In this document: positions 1-9,475 of the stretch, piece after piece
Numbering within the stretch: position 1 is the first letter of the stretch
Layout: each line of letters starts with the position of its first letter
Assembly: GCA_017409845.1 (NCBI GenBank)
Contig: JAFQRY010000016.1
Coordinates: forward strand, 1-64,000
Direction of reading: 5' to 3'
Origin: Clostridia bacterium
Lineage (GTDB): Bacteria > Bacillota > Clostridia > Oscillospirales > Acutalibacteraceae
Length of the DNA: 64,000 nucleotides
The notes under the pieces: generated by a model
Told to the model about the DNA's origin: nothing
The model's input: the letters and a program-made list of their open reading frames with translations, nothing else
The model's database searches: none
Translations under genes and position numbers: made by a program

Positions 1-150
1 CGTTATGTTATCCATCATCCTGATTATTTCAAGTGCCTGTTCAAAAGTGATAAGAATCTCGGATGTTTTTTTCTCCCAATCGGGTTTTGCAAGAAACATC
101 TTCATCCACAATGTTTTTGAATAGTCATAGTTGAATTTTTTATGATTCAT
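1..150 (-). CDS. N-terminal fragment of an unidentified protein (runs off the left edge)
   Basis: An open frame begins at an ATG read leftwards from 150, preceded by a strong ribosome site (GGGAGGG about 7 bases upstream), and stays open to the window edge, giving 50 residues (MNHKKFNYDYSKTLWMKMF...). There is no signal peptide or membrane segment in what is visible. The start resembles gut-clostridial proteins with a PDWEKK / ALEIIR pattern, but I cannot name a family, so no function is given. Confidence 0.6.
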   Translation of the reverse strand, partial: MNHKKFNYDYSKTLWMKMFLAKPDWEKKTSEILITFEQALEIIRMMDNIT

Positions 151-371
151 TATTCACCCTCCCGTTTGACACGCTTTTATTTCGCATAAATCGCAATTTA
201 AATTAATATCTATATTATAATATAACAAAATGCACAAATCAATACCGACAAGTGCATTATTTTTGTGTTTTTTAATCAGATAATATAAATATCTCTGATT
301 TGTGAAGAACCTCTTGTAATCTGAAATATATTATTGTTTCTTCAGAAATCTCGTAAAAATCACCTTTCAAA

Positions 372-402
372 AAAGCTGTCTTTGTGATTCAAAGGCAGCT
401 TT
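372..402 (-). terminator. Hairpin terminator after the spore-protein remnant
   Basis: Arms 372-383 and 391-402 pair around a 7-base loop (AAAGCTGCCTTT with AAAGACAGCTTT on the minus strand), followed by T residues. It lies just past the stop of the leftward gene at 427. Confidence 0.65.
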
Positions 403-426
403 CGACACATTATATTGATTATGTTG

Positions 427-546
427 TCATAGAATGTGTATGTTTTCTTCGAGAGGTGATTGAACACCACCATCACGGGCAGCTTCCATCTTGAACCGGT
501 CAAGAGCAGCTCTTGCCTGAGGAACAACTGAATTATTCTTTGACAT
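427..546 (-). pseudogene. Truncated alpha/beta-type small acid-soluble spore protein, copy 1
   Basis: The frame reads MSKNNSVVPQARAALDRFKM and ends after 39 residues. The VVPQARAALDRFKMEAA segment matches the N-terminal half of alpha/beta-type SASPs, the DNA-coating proteins made in the forespore. The family's second half, with its conserved GG-containing DNA-binding segment, is missing, and the usual length is about 60-70 residues. Compared with the copy at 9476-9613, about 10 bases are missing near the end, which shifts the frame. A good ribosome site (AAGGGGTG) precedes the ATG. Most likely a decayed gene; a functional mini-protein cannot be excluded. Confidence 0.65.
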
Positions 547-797
547 TTCGTTTACACCCCTTCAAATTCAATTTGCGTTTGCCTTATTATTGTTGCAATC
601 CATCCGGGGTTTATTAATGTTAATTTTTTGAAAGTTTTGATCTATAGATATCCTGCATTACGGCAGAAATATCAGACCTATAATGCAGAGAGGTGTTCGA
701 GCAACCATAATGGATATAACAACTGCCATCGGTATATCCGCTGAAAAACGTTCTTCCAAATCACAACATATTTTTTTGAAAAATCATGCGAAAAAAT

Positions 798-825
798 TTG
801 ATTTTTTAAAAATTCATGCTATAAT
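798..825 (+). promoter_or_regulatory. Sigma-A promoter of the DUF2798-like gene
   Basis: TTGATT at 798-803 and TATAAT at 820-825 with a TG extension, 16-bp spacer. Transcription would begin near 832, giving a leader of about 110 bases. Confidence 0.6.
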
Positions 826-851
826 ACCTAAAAATAAATACGGCTATGAAC

Positions 852-920
852 GACACACGTTGCACCTTTGAGTGCGTAAATCTGATTACGGTACACAGAT
901 TTACAGGTGTGTCTTTTTTT
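852..920 (+). promoter_or_regulatory. Structured leader RNA ending in a terminator-like T run (candidate attenuator or riboswitch)
   Basis: The outer stem GACACAC (852-858) pairs with GTGTGTC (907-913) and is followed at once by seven T (914-920). It encloses a 4-bp hairpin (862-865 with 872-875) and a perfect 9-bp hairpin (876-884 with 896-904, loop ATTACGGTACA), so the fold is a three-way junction. It sits between a promoter and the ribosome site at about 930. I do not recognise a known riboswitch class. The geometry suggests control by premature termination. Confidence 0.55.
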
Positions 921-942
921 ATGCCCAAAAGGAGTTTTTATT

Positions 943-1530
943 ATGCCAAGAAATCAATTTCAAAGAATGGTGTTCGCATTTTTATTACTGTTGTAATCAC
1001 CGTTCACGCTTACGTATTTTACAGCCTTTATGTTATTCATGGCAATATGTTTATGCAGATTACGGGCGAATCCGGTGTGCTTGCCGCTATCAACAAAATG
1101 GGCGGTGTTCCCGTTTTCGGAAAAACCGTTCCGATCTGGGCGGTTGTACTTATTGAGTTTGTACTTGCCTACACTCTCGAAAATCTTTTGGGTTCTCCCC
1201 TTTCGTTCAAACTTGCCAGCAAGAATTTTGACCCCCGTACCACTCATCCCGTGCTTTTTGAATCTGCAATCATCTGCGCAACGGTAGGTATTATGTGTCC
1301 CGTCATGAGTTTCATAGCCGCTTTTCTTTATTACAATTACCAGGCAGGATTCAATATGTGGACTTTACTTGCAGACCGGCTTAAACTTGTATGCTTTAAC
1401 TTCCCGTTTGCATTCTTTACTCAACTTTTCTTTATTCAGCCTTTGGTAAGGAACCATATTCAAAACTCTTTTTACAAAGGATATCAAAAGCCGCAAAAAT
1501 CACGAAGAAAAAGAGAAAATAGCCAATTAA
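943..1530 (+). pseudogene. DUF2798-like membrane protein gene with two compensating single-base frameshifts
   Basis: AAAGGAG lies upstream of the ATG at 943, which starts MPRNQFQRMVFAF, but this frame stops at 994. A second frame carries the rest (VVITVHAYVFYSLYV to FFIQPLVRN) with about four hydrophobic segments. Adding one T to the T run at 979-983 joins the two parts. Removing one A from the A run at 1462-1465 restores a natural C-terminus (TLFTKDIKSRK...) that stops at 1530, ahead of a terminator hairpin. The repaired product has 195 residues. Without the second correction, translation would run through the terminator to 1625. An in-frame ATG at 921 lies against the T run and has no ribosome site. 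Assembly error or real decay are both possible. Family assignment is from general resemblance. Confidence 0.65.
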
Positions 1531-1561
1531 TTTTTAAAAAAACAGTTCACAGACAAAAGGA

Positions 1562-1588
1562 GCTGCCTCACTTCATTCGTGAGACAGC
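1562..1588 (+). terminator. Hairpin after the DUF2798-like gene
   Basis: GCTGCCTCAC (1562-1571) pairs with GTGAGACAGC (1579-1588), with one G-T wobble on RNA. The T-rich tail is weak. Its position 30 bases past the repaired stop supports that stop. Confidence 0.5.
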
Positions 1589-1653
1589 CCTTTGTGGTTA
1601 TTTTCACAAAAACCAAGCACAATAAACCTCATATAAAATATGAAAAGTTACTA

Positions 1654-1681
1654 TTGAAAAAAGCAAACCAAGTGTTATAAT
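1654..1681 (+). promoter_or_regulatory. Sigma-A promoter of the ATP synthase operon
   Basis: TTGAAA at 1654-1659 and TATAAT at 1676-1681, 16-bp spacer, about 33 bases before the first atp gene. Confidence 0.65.
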
Positions 1682-1713
1682 AACCTTAAAATCATAAATA
1701 AGTCGGTGATTAT

Positions 1714-2043
1714 ATGATTGCAAATATTATCGGCGCTGTTATTGCGGCGGCGGTCGGCCTTTTGATAGCCTTTGCAAACTATATTTTCTCAAAAAAAGTG
1801 CTTTTAAAATCTCCCGAAAAATACTCGGGCTCATTTGTTATCCGTCAGATTCTGCAGGTGGCATATCTTGTTTTGGTATATTTCATCGGTTCAAAAACAC
1901 AGATTGCTGACCTTGCATATCTTCTTGTTGGTGCGGTAGCAGGAATGACGGTGCCTATGTTTTTCTTCACAAAGAAACTTTTATTGTTTAATGACACGAT
2001 AAAAACAAAGAAAACAGAAAGGGAGGATAAGACCGATGGGTGA
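1714..2043 (+). CDS. atpI: ATP synthase subunit I-like membrane protein (AtpI)
   Basis: A 109-residue protein with about four hydrophobic segments (roughly residues 1-22, 43-60, 63-84 and a short last one) and a charged C-terminus. AtpI proteins head F-type ATP synthase operons and help assemble the c-ring or supply Mg2+. Sequence identity in this family is low, so the call rests mainly on size, topology and position directly before the subunit a gene, whose start overlaps this gene's end by 8 bases. Confidence 0.65.
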   Translation: MIANIIGAVIAAAVGLLIAFANYIFSKKVLLKSPEKYSGSFVIRQILQVAYLVLVYFIGSKTQIADLAYLLVGAVAGMTVPMFFFTKKLLLFNDTIKTKKTEREDKTDG

Positions 2044-2704
2044 AAAATCAGAGGTTATTATCAGTCTTTTCGGGATTCTTGATGTAACCGGCGAGGTTAT
2101 CACAATGTGGATAATGCTTTTGGTTATCGCATTGCTTTCACTGATTGTGAAAAAGAATCTCAAAGAAAGGCCCGGAAAATTTCAGAACATAATTGAAACC
2201 GGTATTGAATATCTTGACAATTTCTTTTCTGATATTCTCGGCAAAAAGAAATCAAGAAAATATTTTACTTTTCTTGCATCTCTCTTTATTTTTATTATTT
2301 TCTCGAACTACTCGGGATTGATTCCCGGAGTGGGTCTGACAGATTATGTAAAAGCCCCGACGGCATCGCTTTCTGTTACGGCGGCGCTCGGTGTTGTAAC
2401 ATTCCTGTTTTTACAGATTTCAGGTATAAGACACAACGCAAAGCATTATTTTAAACATTTTGTTAAACCGATGTTCTTTATGTTGCCGCTTCTTGTGCTT
2501 GATGAAATAATCAAGCCGGCATCTCTTGCACTGAGACTTTACGGCAACATTTTCGGCGAAGAAACTGTTACAGAGGAACTTTACCATATCTTCCCCATTG
2601 GTGCACCGGTGGTAATGATGGTGCTTTCTCTGCTCTTCTGCGCTTTGCAGGCAATGGTATTCACAATGCTCGTTTCAATTTATCTTGACGAGGTTACAGA
2701 ATAA
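2036..2704 (+). CDS. atpB: F-type ATP synthase subunit a
   Basis: Membrane subunit of the Fo motor that forms the proton half-channels beside the c-ring. The 222-residue protein has five or more hydrophobic segments. The family signature is LALRLYGN, with Arg167 as the essential arginine facing the c-ring carboxylate, and the C-terminal helix contains FCALQAMVFTML. GGGAGG precedes the ATG, and the start overlaps atpI, so translation is probably coupled. It is slightly shorter than many homologues, mostly at the N-terminus. Confidence 0.95.
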   Translation: MGEKSEVIISLFGILDVTGEVITMWIMLLVIALLSLIVKKNLKERPGKFQNIIETGIEYLDNFFSDILGKKKSRKYFTFLASLFIFIIFSNYSGLIPGVGLTDYVKAPTASLSVTAALGVVTFLFLQISGIRHNAKHYFKHFVKPMFFMLPLLVLDEIIKPASLALRLYGNIFGEETVTEELYHIFPIGAPVVMMVLSLLFCALQAMVFTMLVSIYLDEVTE

Positions 2705-2732
2705 AAATTTTTATATCTAAGGAGTAATTAAT

Positions 2733-2963
2733 ATGACTAATTCATCAATCATCGCAATCGCAGCGGCAATCGCAATCGCAATCAGCACACTCGGCCCCTC
2801 AATCGGTCAGGGTATAACAGCAAAAGCAGCAATGGAAAGCATTGCCCGTCAGCCTGACGCTGCAAAGGATATCCGTTCAACCCTCATCATTTCTCTTGCA
2901 CTTATGGAAGCACTCACAATTTACGGACTTCTTATCGCATTTATGCTTATTTCAAAAATCTGA
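2733..2963 (+). CDS. atpE: F-type ATP synthase subunit c
   Basis: A 76-residue two-helix hairpin that oligomerises into the rotating membrane ring. The polar loop ARQP is at 38-41 and the ion-binding carboxylate is Glu59 in LMEALTIYG. The residues around Glu59 (EALTIY) are like proton-type c subunits such as the chloroplast one. The EST motif of sodium-type rings is absent, although Gln26 is present. I therefore infer proton coupling. A clear ribosome site (AAGGAG) precedes the start, as suits a subunit needed in many copies. Confidence 0.95.
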   Translation: MTNSSIIAIAAAIAIAISTLGPSIGQGITAKAAMESIARQPDAAKDIRSTLIISLALMEALTIYGLLIAFMLISKI

Positions 2964-2973
2964 GGAGTAAATT

Positions 2974-3399
2974 ATGAATATTCAGCCATCCGTTATGGTC
3001 TGGACTGTAATTTGCTTTTTGATTCTTACGGTAATACTCAAGAACCTGCTTTTCACTCCGCTTCTTAAAATAATGGACAGCCGCCGCGAAAAAATACAGG
3101 CTGCCTCAAAGAAGAAAGAAGATATTGAAAAGTGTATTCTTGAGCATAAAAATCAGGCAGAAAAAGAAAAAACTCTGGCGGAAGAAAAAACCAGAAAAGA
3201 AACAAAACAAAAACTTGAGCAATTACAACTTCAGAGCAAAAAAGAAATTGAAACCGCACAAAGACAATGCATTGCCGATGTTCAGAAATACAGAGAAGGC
3301 ATTACTGACGAACACGACAAAATCGTTTATTCCGTTGCTCCGAAAATGGAGACAGCGGCGGCTTTGTTTGCGAAAAATATTATCTCGCATAGGATATGA
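2974..3399 (+). CDS. atpF: F-type ATP synthase subunit b
   Basis: A 141-residue peripheral stalk subunit. One N-terminal membrane helix (about 7-28) is followed by a long charged helix rich in Lys, Glu and Gln (about 35-125), as expected for the b coiled coil. It starts 10 bases after atpE behind a GAGGAG site. It is somewhat shorter than the usual 155-165 residues. A second b-like segment is fused to the front of the next gene product, so the stator is probably a b/b' heterodimer. Confidence 0.9.
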   Translation: MNIQPSVMVWTVICFLILTVILKNLLFTPLLKIMDSRREKIQAASKKKEDIEKCILEHKNQAEKEKTLAEEKTRKETKQKLEQLQLQSKKEIETAQRQCIADVQKYREGITDEHDKIVYSVAPKMETAAALFAKNIISHRI

Positions 3400-3405
3400 T
3401 GTGTT

Positions 3406-5616
3406 ATGCAAATACAATATGTAATAATTAATTTTATTATTCTTCTTGTTATTCTGGTTCTTGCAGGCAGAAAAACCGTAAAGCGCATATTCGGTGGCCG
3501 ACTTGAAAAGATTAACAAGGAACTTGATGAAGCAGAAGAAATCGAAAGGCTTGAAATGCCCGTTTTTGAATCAGTTTCCGAAGAATCTTCCGAAGATGTT
3601 CTCGACGAAGAAATTCTGAAGTTAAAAACACAAACGGAAGAAAAAATTGCTTCAATAAATGCTTTCGGTGAAAGAGAATACAGCGAAATCCACCGTCAGA
3701 TGATCGAGGATGCGCGAAAAGAACTCTTCTCCGTTATGAAAGAAAATGTAATCAAACTTTTCTCCTATGAAAAATATGCAAATGAAATAAAATCCCTCGA
3801 CAGTCAGGTAATCGATACCATACTTTCGGAAATTTGCCTCACCCCCGGCGACATGGCTTATCTCAAGCACCATGACGTTCTTTATGTTACCCTCACATCA
3901 GCATTCCCCCTTGAAAAAGAGATTGTTGAAAAGGTTGATAAGGCAACAACGGAACTTCTTGAAAGCGTGGGAGGGAAAACGTCTCTTTGGGTGCTTGAAG
4001 ATTCCTCTCTTATAGGCGGTCTTAAACTTCGTATAGGCGATACCGTTTATGACGGTACGGTAAGTGAAGAACTTTATCACTTTGAAAAAAATATGAACCA
4101 TGAGCCGATTATGGATGACGATACCGTAGGACTTCTCATCCAGGAATTCACGCAGAAAGCCGAAGAATTCAGACCGCAGATTCATAAATATCAGTTGGGC
4201 CGTGTTATGACGGTTTCGGACGGCATTTGCTGGATGGACGGTCTTGCCGATATTATGTACGGCGAGGTTGTTGAATTTGAATGCGGTGAAACGGGAATGG
4301 TTCTCGATATTCAGCAGAACAGAATCGGCTGTGTTATTTTCGGCGAATTTTCCAATATCGAATCGGGCAGCCGTGTAAGAAGAGTCGGCACAATAGCATC
4401 CGTTCCCGTCGGCGAATGCCTTCTGGGCAGAGTTGTTGATGCTCTCGGCAATCCCATTGATGCAATGGGCTATCTTCCTTATAAAAGCACAAGACCCATT
4501 GAATATAAAGCGCCCTCAATCCTTGACCGTTCTCCCGTAAACTCACCCTTGCATACCGGTATAAAGGCGATTGATGCTCTTGTTCCTATCGGTAAGGGAC
4601 AGAGAGAACTCATCATCGGCGACAGACAGACGGGTAAAACCGCCATTGCCGTTGATACAATTATCAACCAGAAGGGCAAAAACACAATCTGCATTTACGT
4701 TGCAATCGGTCAGAAGGAAACTCTCGTTGCTGAAATCAAAGAAAAACTTCAGTCAAAGGGAGCGATGGAATATACAACCATTATTGCAGTGCCTGCTTCT
4801 TCCTCGGCAGCGCTTCAGTACATTGCACCTTTTTCGGGTTCGGCAATGGCTGAACACTTTATGTATGAAGGAAAAGATGTACTCATAGTCTATGACGACC
4901 TTTCAAAGCACGCCGTTGCTTACCGCGAACTTTCGCTTCTGCTTCACCGTCCGTCAGGCCGTGAGGCATATCCCGGCGATATATTCTATCTTCATTCAAG
5001 ACTTCTCGAGAGAGCGGCTCATCTTTCCGATGAACTCGGCGGCGGTTCAATCACCGCTCTTCCCATAGTTGAGACCCTTGCAGGTGATATATCCGCATAT
5101 ATTCCCACTAATGTTATTTCAATCACCGACGGACAGATTTTCCTTGATGCAGAACTTTTCAATGAAGGTCAGAGACCTGCCGTAAATGTCGGCCTTTCGG
5201 TTTCCCGAGTCGGCGGTGCAGCGCAGAAACCCGTTATGAAAAAGATTTCTGCAAGTCTTCGCACAAGACTTGCTCAGTACAGAGAACTTGCCGAATTCAT
5301 GCAGTTCGGTTCTGATATTGACGACGCAACAAAAGCAACTCTCGATTCGGGCAAACGCCTCACAGAGGCTCTCAAGCAAGGAAGATATGCCCCTGTTGCG
5401 GATGAACTGCAAGCCGTTCTTATCTATGCCGTCAGCGAAGGATACACAAAGAATATTGCCGTTGAAGATATGGAAAGATTTGAAAAAGAACTTTTCCGCT
5501 TCTTTGAGAACGAAAAGGAATCTGTTCTTCTTAAAATCAAGAACTCAAAAAAATTGGATGATACCCTCAGGCAGGAACTTGATAAAGTTATTGCTGAATT
5601 CACCGAGAGGTTCTGA
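3406..5616 (+). CDS. atpA: ATP synthase b'-delta-alpha fusion protein
   Basis: One uninterrupted 736-residue frame. Residues 5-20 form a membrane helix and 28-125 a charged, coiled-coil-like segment, as in a b subunit. Residues about 155-225 match the C-terminal beta domain of subunit delta (DSSLIGGLKLRIGD from 199). Residues about 240-736 are a full alpha subunit with P-loop GDRQTGKT (405-412) and the arginine-finger region VGLSVSRVGG. No separate atpH exists in the operon, where it would lie between atpF and atpA. The six-helix N-terminal domain of delta, which normally grips the alpha N-terminus, is not recognisable; covalent linkage could replace it. b'-delta fusions are known in mycobacteria; extension into alpha is unusual. 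Start at 3406, 6 bases after atpF. Confidence 0.9.
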   Translation: MQIQYVIINFIILLVILVLAGRKTVKRIFGGRLEKINKELDEAEEIERLEMPVFESVSEESSEDVLDEEILKLKTQTEEKIASINAFGEREYSEIHRQMIEDARKELFSVMKENVIKLFSYEKYANEIKSLDSQVIDTILSEICLTPGDMAYLKHHDVLYVTLTSAFPLEKEIVEKVDKATTELLESVGGKTSLWVLEDSSLIGGLKLRIGDTVYDGTVSEELYHFEKNMNHEPIMDDDTVGLLIQEFTQKAEEFRPQIHKYQLGRVMTVSDGICWMDGLADIMYGEVVEFECGETGMVLDIQQNRIGCVIFGEFSNIESGSRVRRVGTIASVPVGECLLGRVVDALGNPIDAMGYLPYKSTRPIEYKAPSILDRSPVNSPLHTGIKAIDALVPIGKGQRELIIGDRQTGKTAIAVDTIINQKGKNTICIYVAIGQKETLVAEIKEKLQSKGAMEYTTIIAVPASSSAALQYIAPFSGSAMAEHFMYEGKDVLIVYDDLSKHAVAYRELSLLLHRPSGREAYPGDIFYLHSRLLERAAHLSDELGGGSITALPIVETLAGDISAYIPTNVISITDGQIFLDAELFNEGQRPAVNVGLSVSRVGGAAQKPVMKKISASLRTRLAQYRELAEFMQFGSDIDDATKATLDSGKRLTEALKQGRYAPVADELQAVLIYAVSEGYTKNIAVEDMERFEKELFRFFENEKESVLLKIKNSKKLDDTLRQELDKVIAEFTERF

Positions 5617-5618
5617 TT

Positions 5619-6455
5619 ATGCCCACGATACAAAATCTTAAAAAGAAACTGCAGGTAATTCTTTCAACACAAAAACTTACCCAGGCAATGAAAACGGCTT
5701 CTACGGTCAAATATTCAAAACTTTCCGCTCTCTATTCGGATTATGAAAAATACGAAGAGCAATGCAACCGTATGTACCGTAATTACCGCAAGGATTTCAA
5801 CTCTGTTTTTTCGGTTAAAAATCCCGACGCGCCGATTTTATACATTGTTATGACTTCAAACAAAGGAATGTGCGGAAGTTTCAATACAGAACTCATCTTG
5901 TTTTTTGAGAATATTTTTCGCAAACAAGAAACCGAGCCCGTTATTCTTTGCTGCGGTAAAAAAGGTAAGGACTATCTTGACAGTAAAAAAATTCCTTACA
6001 GCAAATCATATATTTTTTCCGATATACCGTCATATCAGGATGCGTGCGGACTTTTTGACAATATCAGGAAACTGATGGAAAACGGAAAAATATCTTCAGT
6101 GAAAATCATATATTCTCAATATCAGAACATGATGAAGCAAAGCCCCGTATGCGAGGATTTGTTTACACCTGATAAAGAATCGGCAGAATGCGAAGAGCCT
6201 TTGTTTGTTCCCGATAAGCAAACTGTTATAAGCCAAACTGCCGAAAAAATCCTGATTTCAATTCTTTATAAAAAAATACTTGAAACCGCACTCGGTGCTC
6301 AGGCAGCAACGCTGACAACAATGCGCAGTGCATACGATACCGCGTGCGAATACAGCGCTCAACTTGAAACGGAAATAAACCGCAAGCGTCAGAGTCAGGT
6401 TACCGCCGATGTTCTTGAAGTTTCGGCAGATTATTCAAAGGAAGGGGAAGTGTAA
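5619..6455 (+). CDS. atpG: F-type ATP synthase subunit gamma
   Basis: The 278-residue central rotor shaft. The N-terminal helix carries the family pattern (KLTQAMKTASTVKYSKL), the middle has TSNKGMCGSFN, and the C-terminal helix has ALGAQAATLTTMRSAYD. Together these form the antiparallel coiled coil inside the alpha3beta3 head. The gene starts 2 bases after the stop of the fusion gene, indicating tight coupling. Confidence 0.95.
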   Translation: MPTIQNLKKKLQVILSTQKLTQAMKTASTVKYSKLSALYSDYEKYEEQCNRMYRNYRKDFNSVFSVKNPDAPILYIVMTSNKGMCGSFNTELILFFENIFRKQETEPVILCCGKKGKDYLDSKKIPYSKSYIFSDIPSYQDACGLFDNIRKLMENGKISSVKIIYSQYQNMMKQSPVCEDLFTPDKESAECEEPLFVPDKQTVISQTAEKILISILYKKILETALGAQAATLTTMRSAYDTACEYSAQLETEINRKRQSQVTADVLEVSADYSKEGEV

Positions 6456-8146
<1,691 letters not shown>

Positions 8147-8154
8147 TCAAATAT

Positions 8155-8194
8155 AAAAGACACGAGAAATCACATTTTGTTTCTCGTGTCTTTT
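8155..8194 (+). terminator. Terminator of the ATP synthase operon
   Basis: A perfect 15-bp stem (8155-8169 with 8180-8194) ends in a T run. Its A-rich 5' arm means it may also work for leftward transcription. Confidence 0.9.
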
Positions 8195-8214
8195 ACTTTG
8201 TTACAAACAATTCA

Positions 8215-8242
8215 GGGCTGTCTTTGCTTTGAAAGACAGCCC
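8215..8242 (-). terminator. Hairpin after the glycerol dehydrogenase gene
   Basis: A perfect 11-bp stem (GGGCTGTCTTT with AAAGACAGCCC, 6-base loop) lies 12 bases past the leftward stop. The T tract is poor, so efficiency is uncertain. Confidence 0.6.
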
Positions 8243-8254
8243 ATATGGTTTTAT

Positions 8255-9352
8255 TTATTCGCCGAGAAAATACCTGCCGTAAGCGTCTGCCGCTTTAAGT
8301 GCTGCGCAAACCTTTTCGGGAGTAACTTCGAAAGGCATATTGTGAAGAGTGTCACTCTCTGCGCAAGCCGCAGTTGCAACAGCCATAAGTTTTTCGTCTG
8401 TCACTTCGTTAATACCGAGTTCCTTGAATGTTACGGGAAGACCGAGTTCTATGCAGAAACTGATGATTCTTTCAAGCTCGTCGCCGTCAACATTTTCAAG
8501 AACAAGCTGTGTGAGTGTACCGAAAGCAACTTTTTCGCCGTGATACATATGATGGCATTCGGGAAGAACGGTAAGACCGTTGTGGATTGCGTGTGCACCT
8601 GCAAGACCGCCGCTTTCAAATCCGATACCGCTGAGAAGAGTGTTTGCTTCAATAACCTTTTCAACAGCTTCTGTGCAAGCACCTGCCTCAAGAGCAATCT
8701 TTGCCTTTACGCCTTCATCCATAAGTGTTTCAAAGCAGAGCTTTGCAAGTGCCATTGCTGCGCAGGTAACCTTACCGCCTGCACAAGTGCCTGCATCCTT
8801 TGCCATAACTGCTCTTGCTTCAAAATAAGTTGCAAGTGCGTCACCCATACCCGAAACCGTAAGTCTTGCGGGTGAAGCAGCAATGATATCAGTATCCATA
8901 AGAACCATATTGGGGTTAGCGGGAAGGAAAAGATATTCTTCAAAAACACCGTCATCGGTATATATAACAGAAAGTGCACTGCAGGGTGCGTCTGTTGATG
9001 CGATTGTGGGGCAGATAAGAACGGGAGTTTTGCAGTAATAAGCAACTGCCTTTGAGGTGTCAAGAATCTTACCGCCACCAATGCCTATAACAAGGTCGCA
9101 GCCCTTTTCTTCCATAATCTTGATAAGTCTGTTGATTTCGTTTTTTGAGCATTCACCGTTGAAATAATCAAAAACAAGCTCAAAATCCTGACCAGCAAAG
9201 CTGCTTTCAACGGTTGCACCGATTCTCTTGTAACCCGATGCGGTGATAAGAACAAGGGCTTTTTTGCCGTAGCCCTTTGCATAGTCATAAAGCTTTTTCA
9301 TTTCGCCTGCGCCCTGAACATATTTACCGGGGCTGATAAGAATTTTTGCCAT
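8255..9352 (-). CDS. gldA: Glycerol dehydrogenase family protein
   Basis: A 365-residue zinc-dependent, NAD-linked alcohol dehydrogenase of the glycerol dehydrogenase type, which oxidises glycerol to dihydroxyacetone. GIGGGKILD (90-98) is the nucleotide-binding signature. Asp171 (SGMGDALATY), His254 (GAHAIH) and His271 (HGEKVAFG) are the expected zinc ligands. The start at 9352 (MAKILISPGKY) follows AAAGGAG, while an upstream in-frame start at 9397 lacks a ribosome site. The gene is monocistronic with its own promoter. Related 1-phosphate dehydrogenases share the fold, so the substrate is inferred. Confidence 0.85.
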   Translation of the reverse strand: MAKILISPGKYVQGAGEMKKLYDYAKGYGKKALVLITASGYKRIGATVESSFAGQDFELVFDYFNGECSKNEINRLIKIMEEKGCDLVIGIGGGKILDTSKAVAYYCKTPVLICPTIASTDAPCSALSVIYTDDGVFEEYLFLPANPNMVLMDTDIIAASPARLTVSGMGDALATYFEARAVMAKDAGTCAGGKVTCAAMALAKLCFETLMDEGVKAKIALEAGACTEAVEKVIEANTLLSGIGFESGGLAGAHAIHNGLTVLPECHHMYHGEKVAFGTLTQLVLENVDGDELERIISFCIELGLPVTFKELGINEVTDEKLMAVATAACAESDTLHNMPFEVTPEKVCAALKAADAYGRYFLGE

Positions 9353-9381
9353 TATATTTTCTCCTTTGTGTTTTTTATTTG

Positions 9382-9410
9382 ATTTTACAACAATCAAACA
9401 TTTGTGTCAA
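9382..9410 (-). promoter_or_regulatory. Sigma-A promoter of gldA
   Basis: On the minus strand TTGACA (9410-9405), 17-bp spacer, TAAAAT (9387-9382), about 30 bases before the ATG. Confidence 0.7.
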
Positions 9411-9429
9411 CACATATCATTCAAAGCCA

Positions 9430-9459
9430 AAAGCCGCCTTTGAAATCAAAGGCAGCTTT
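9430..9459 (-). terminator. Hairpin terminator after spore-protein remnant 2
   Basis: Arms 9430-9441 and 9448-9459 form a 12-bp stem with one mismatch around a 6-base loop, homologous to the hairpin at 372-402. Confidence 0.55.
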
Positions 9460-9475
9460 CGGCACATTAAAATGA

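Larger units (their letters stand above)
361..640 (-). repeat. Dispersed duplication, copy 1 (spore-protein promoter, gene and terminator)
   Basis: This block recurs at about 9425-9700. From about 511 to 630 the copies differ by a single visible base (C/T in the CAT(C/T)CGGGG stretch). Towards the 3' end of the embedded gene they diverge with substitutions and a gap of about 10 bases. Each copy carries upstream region, ribosome site, short reading frame and a terminator hairpin in the same order. Confidence 0.8.

Noticed and set aside
547..620. Forespore sigma-G promoter for the spore-protein remnants
   Set aside because: A TTAATA / CAATAATA pair can be found but the spacing and -10 do not fit the consensus well enough to report as a feature.
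683..871. 62-codon open frame before the DUF2798-like gene
   Set aside because: It lies in AT-rich promoter and leader sequence, has no family resemblance, and overlaps the structured leader.
885..895. Guanidine-II riboswitch from the ACGG in the hairpin loop
   Set aside because: Only one loop has ACGG and the second hairpin loop does not; the overall fold is a three-way junction, not two tandem hairpins.
2733..2963. Sodium-type c-ring
   Set aside because: Gln26, Thr62 and Tyr64 are present but the residues after Glu59 are Ala-Leu, as in proton-type rings, rather than Ser-Thr.
8177..8875. 232-codon frame antisense to the glycerol dehydrogenase gene
   Set aside because: It is a cysteine-rich shadow of a well-supported gene with no ribosome site.
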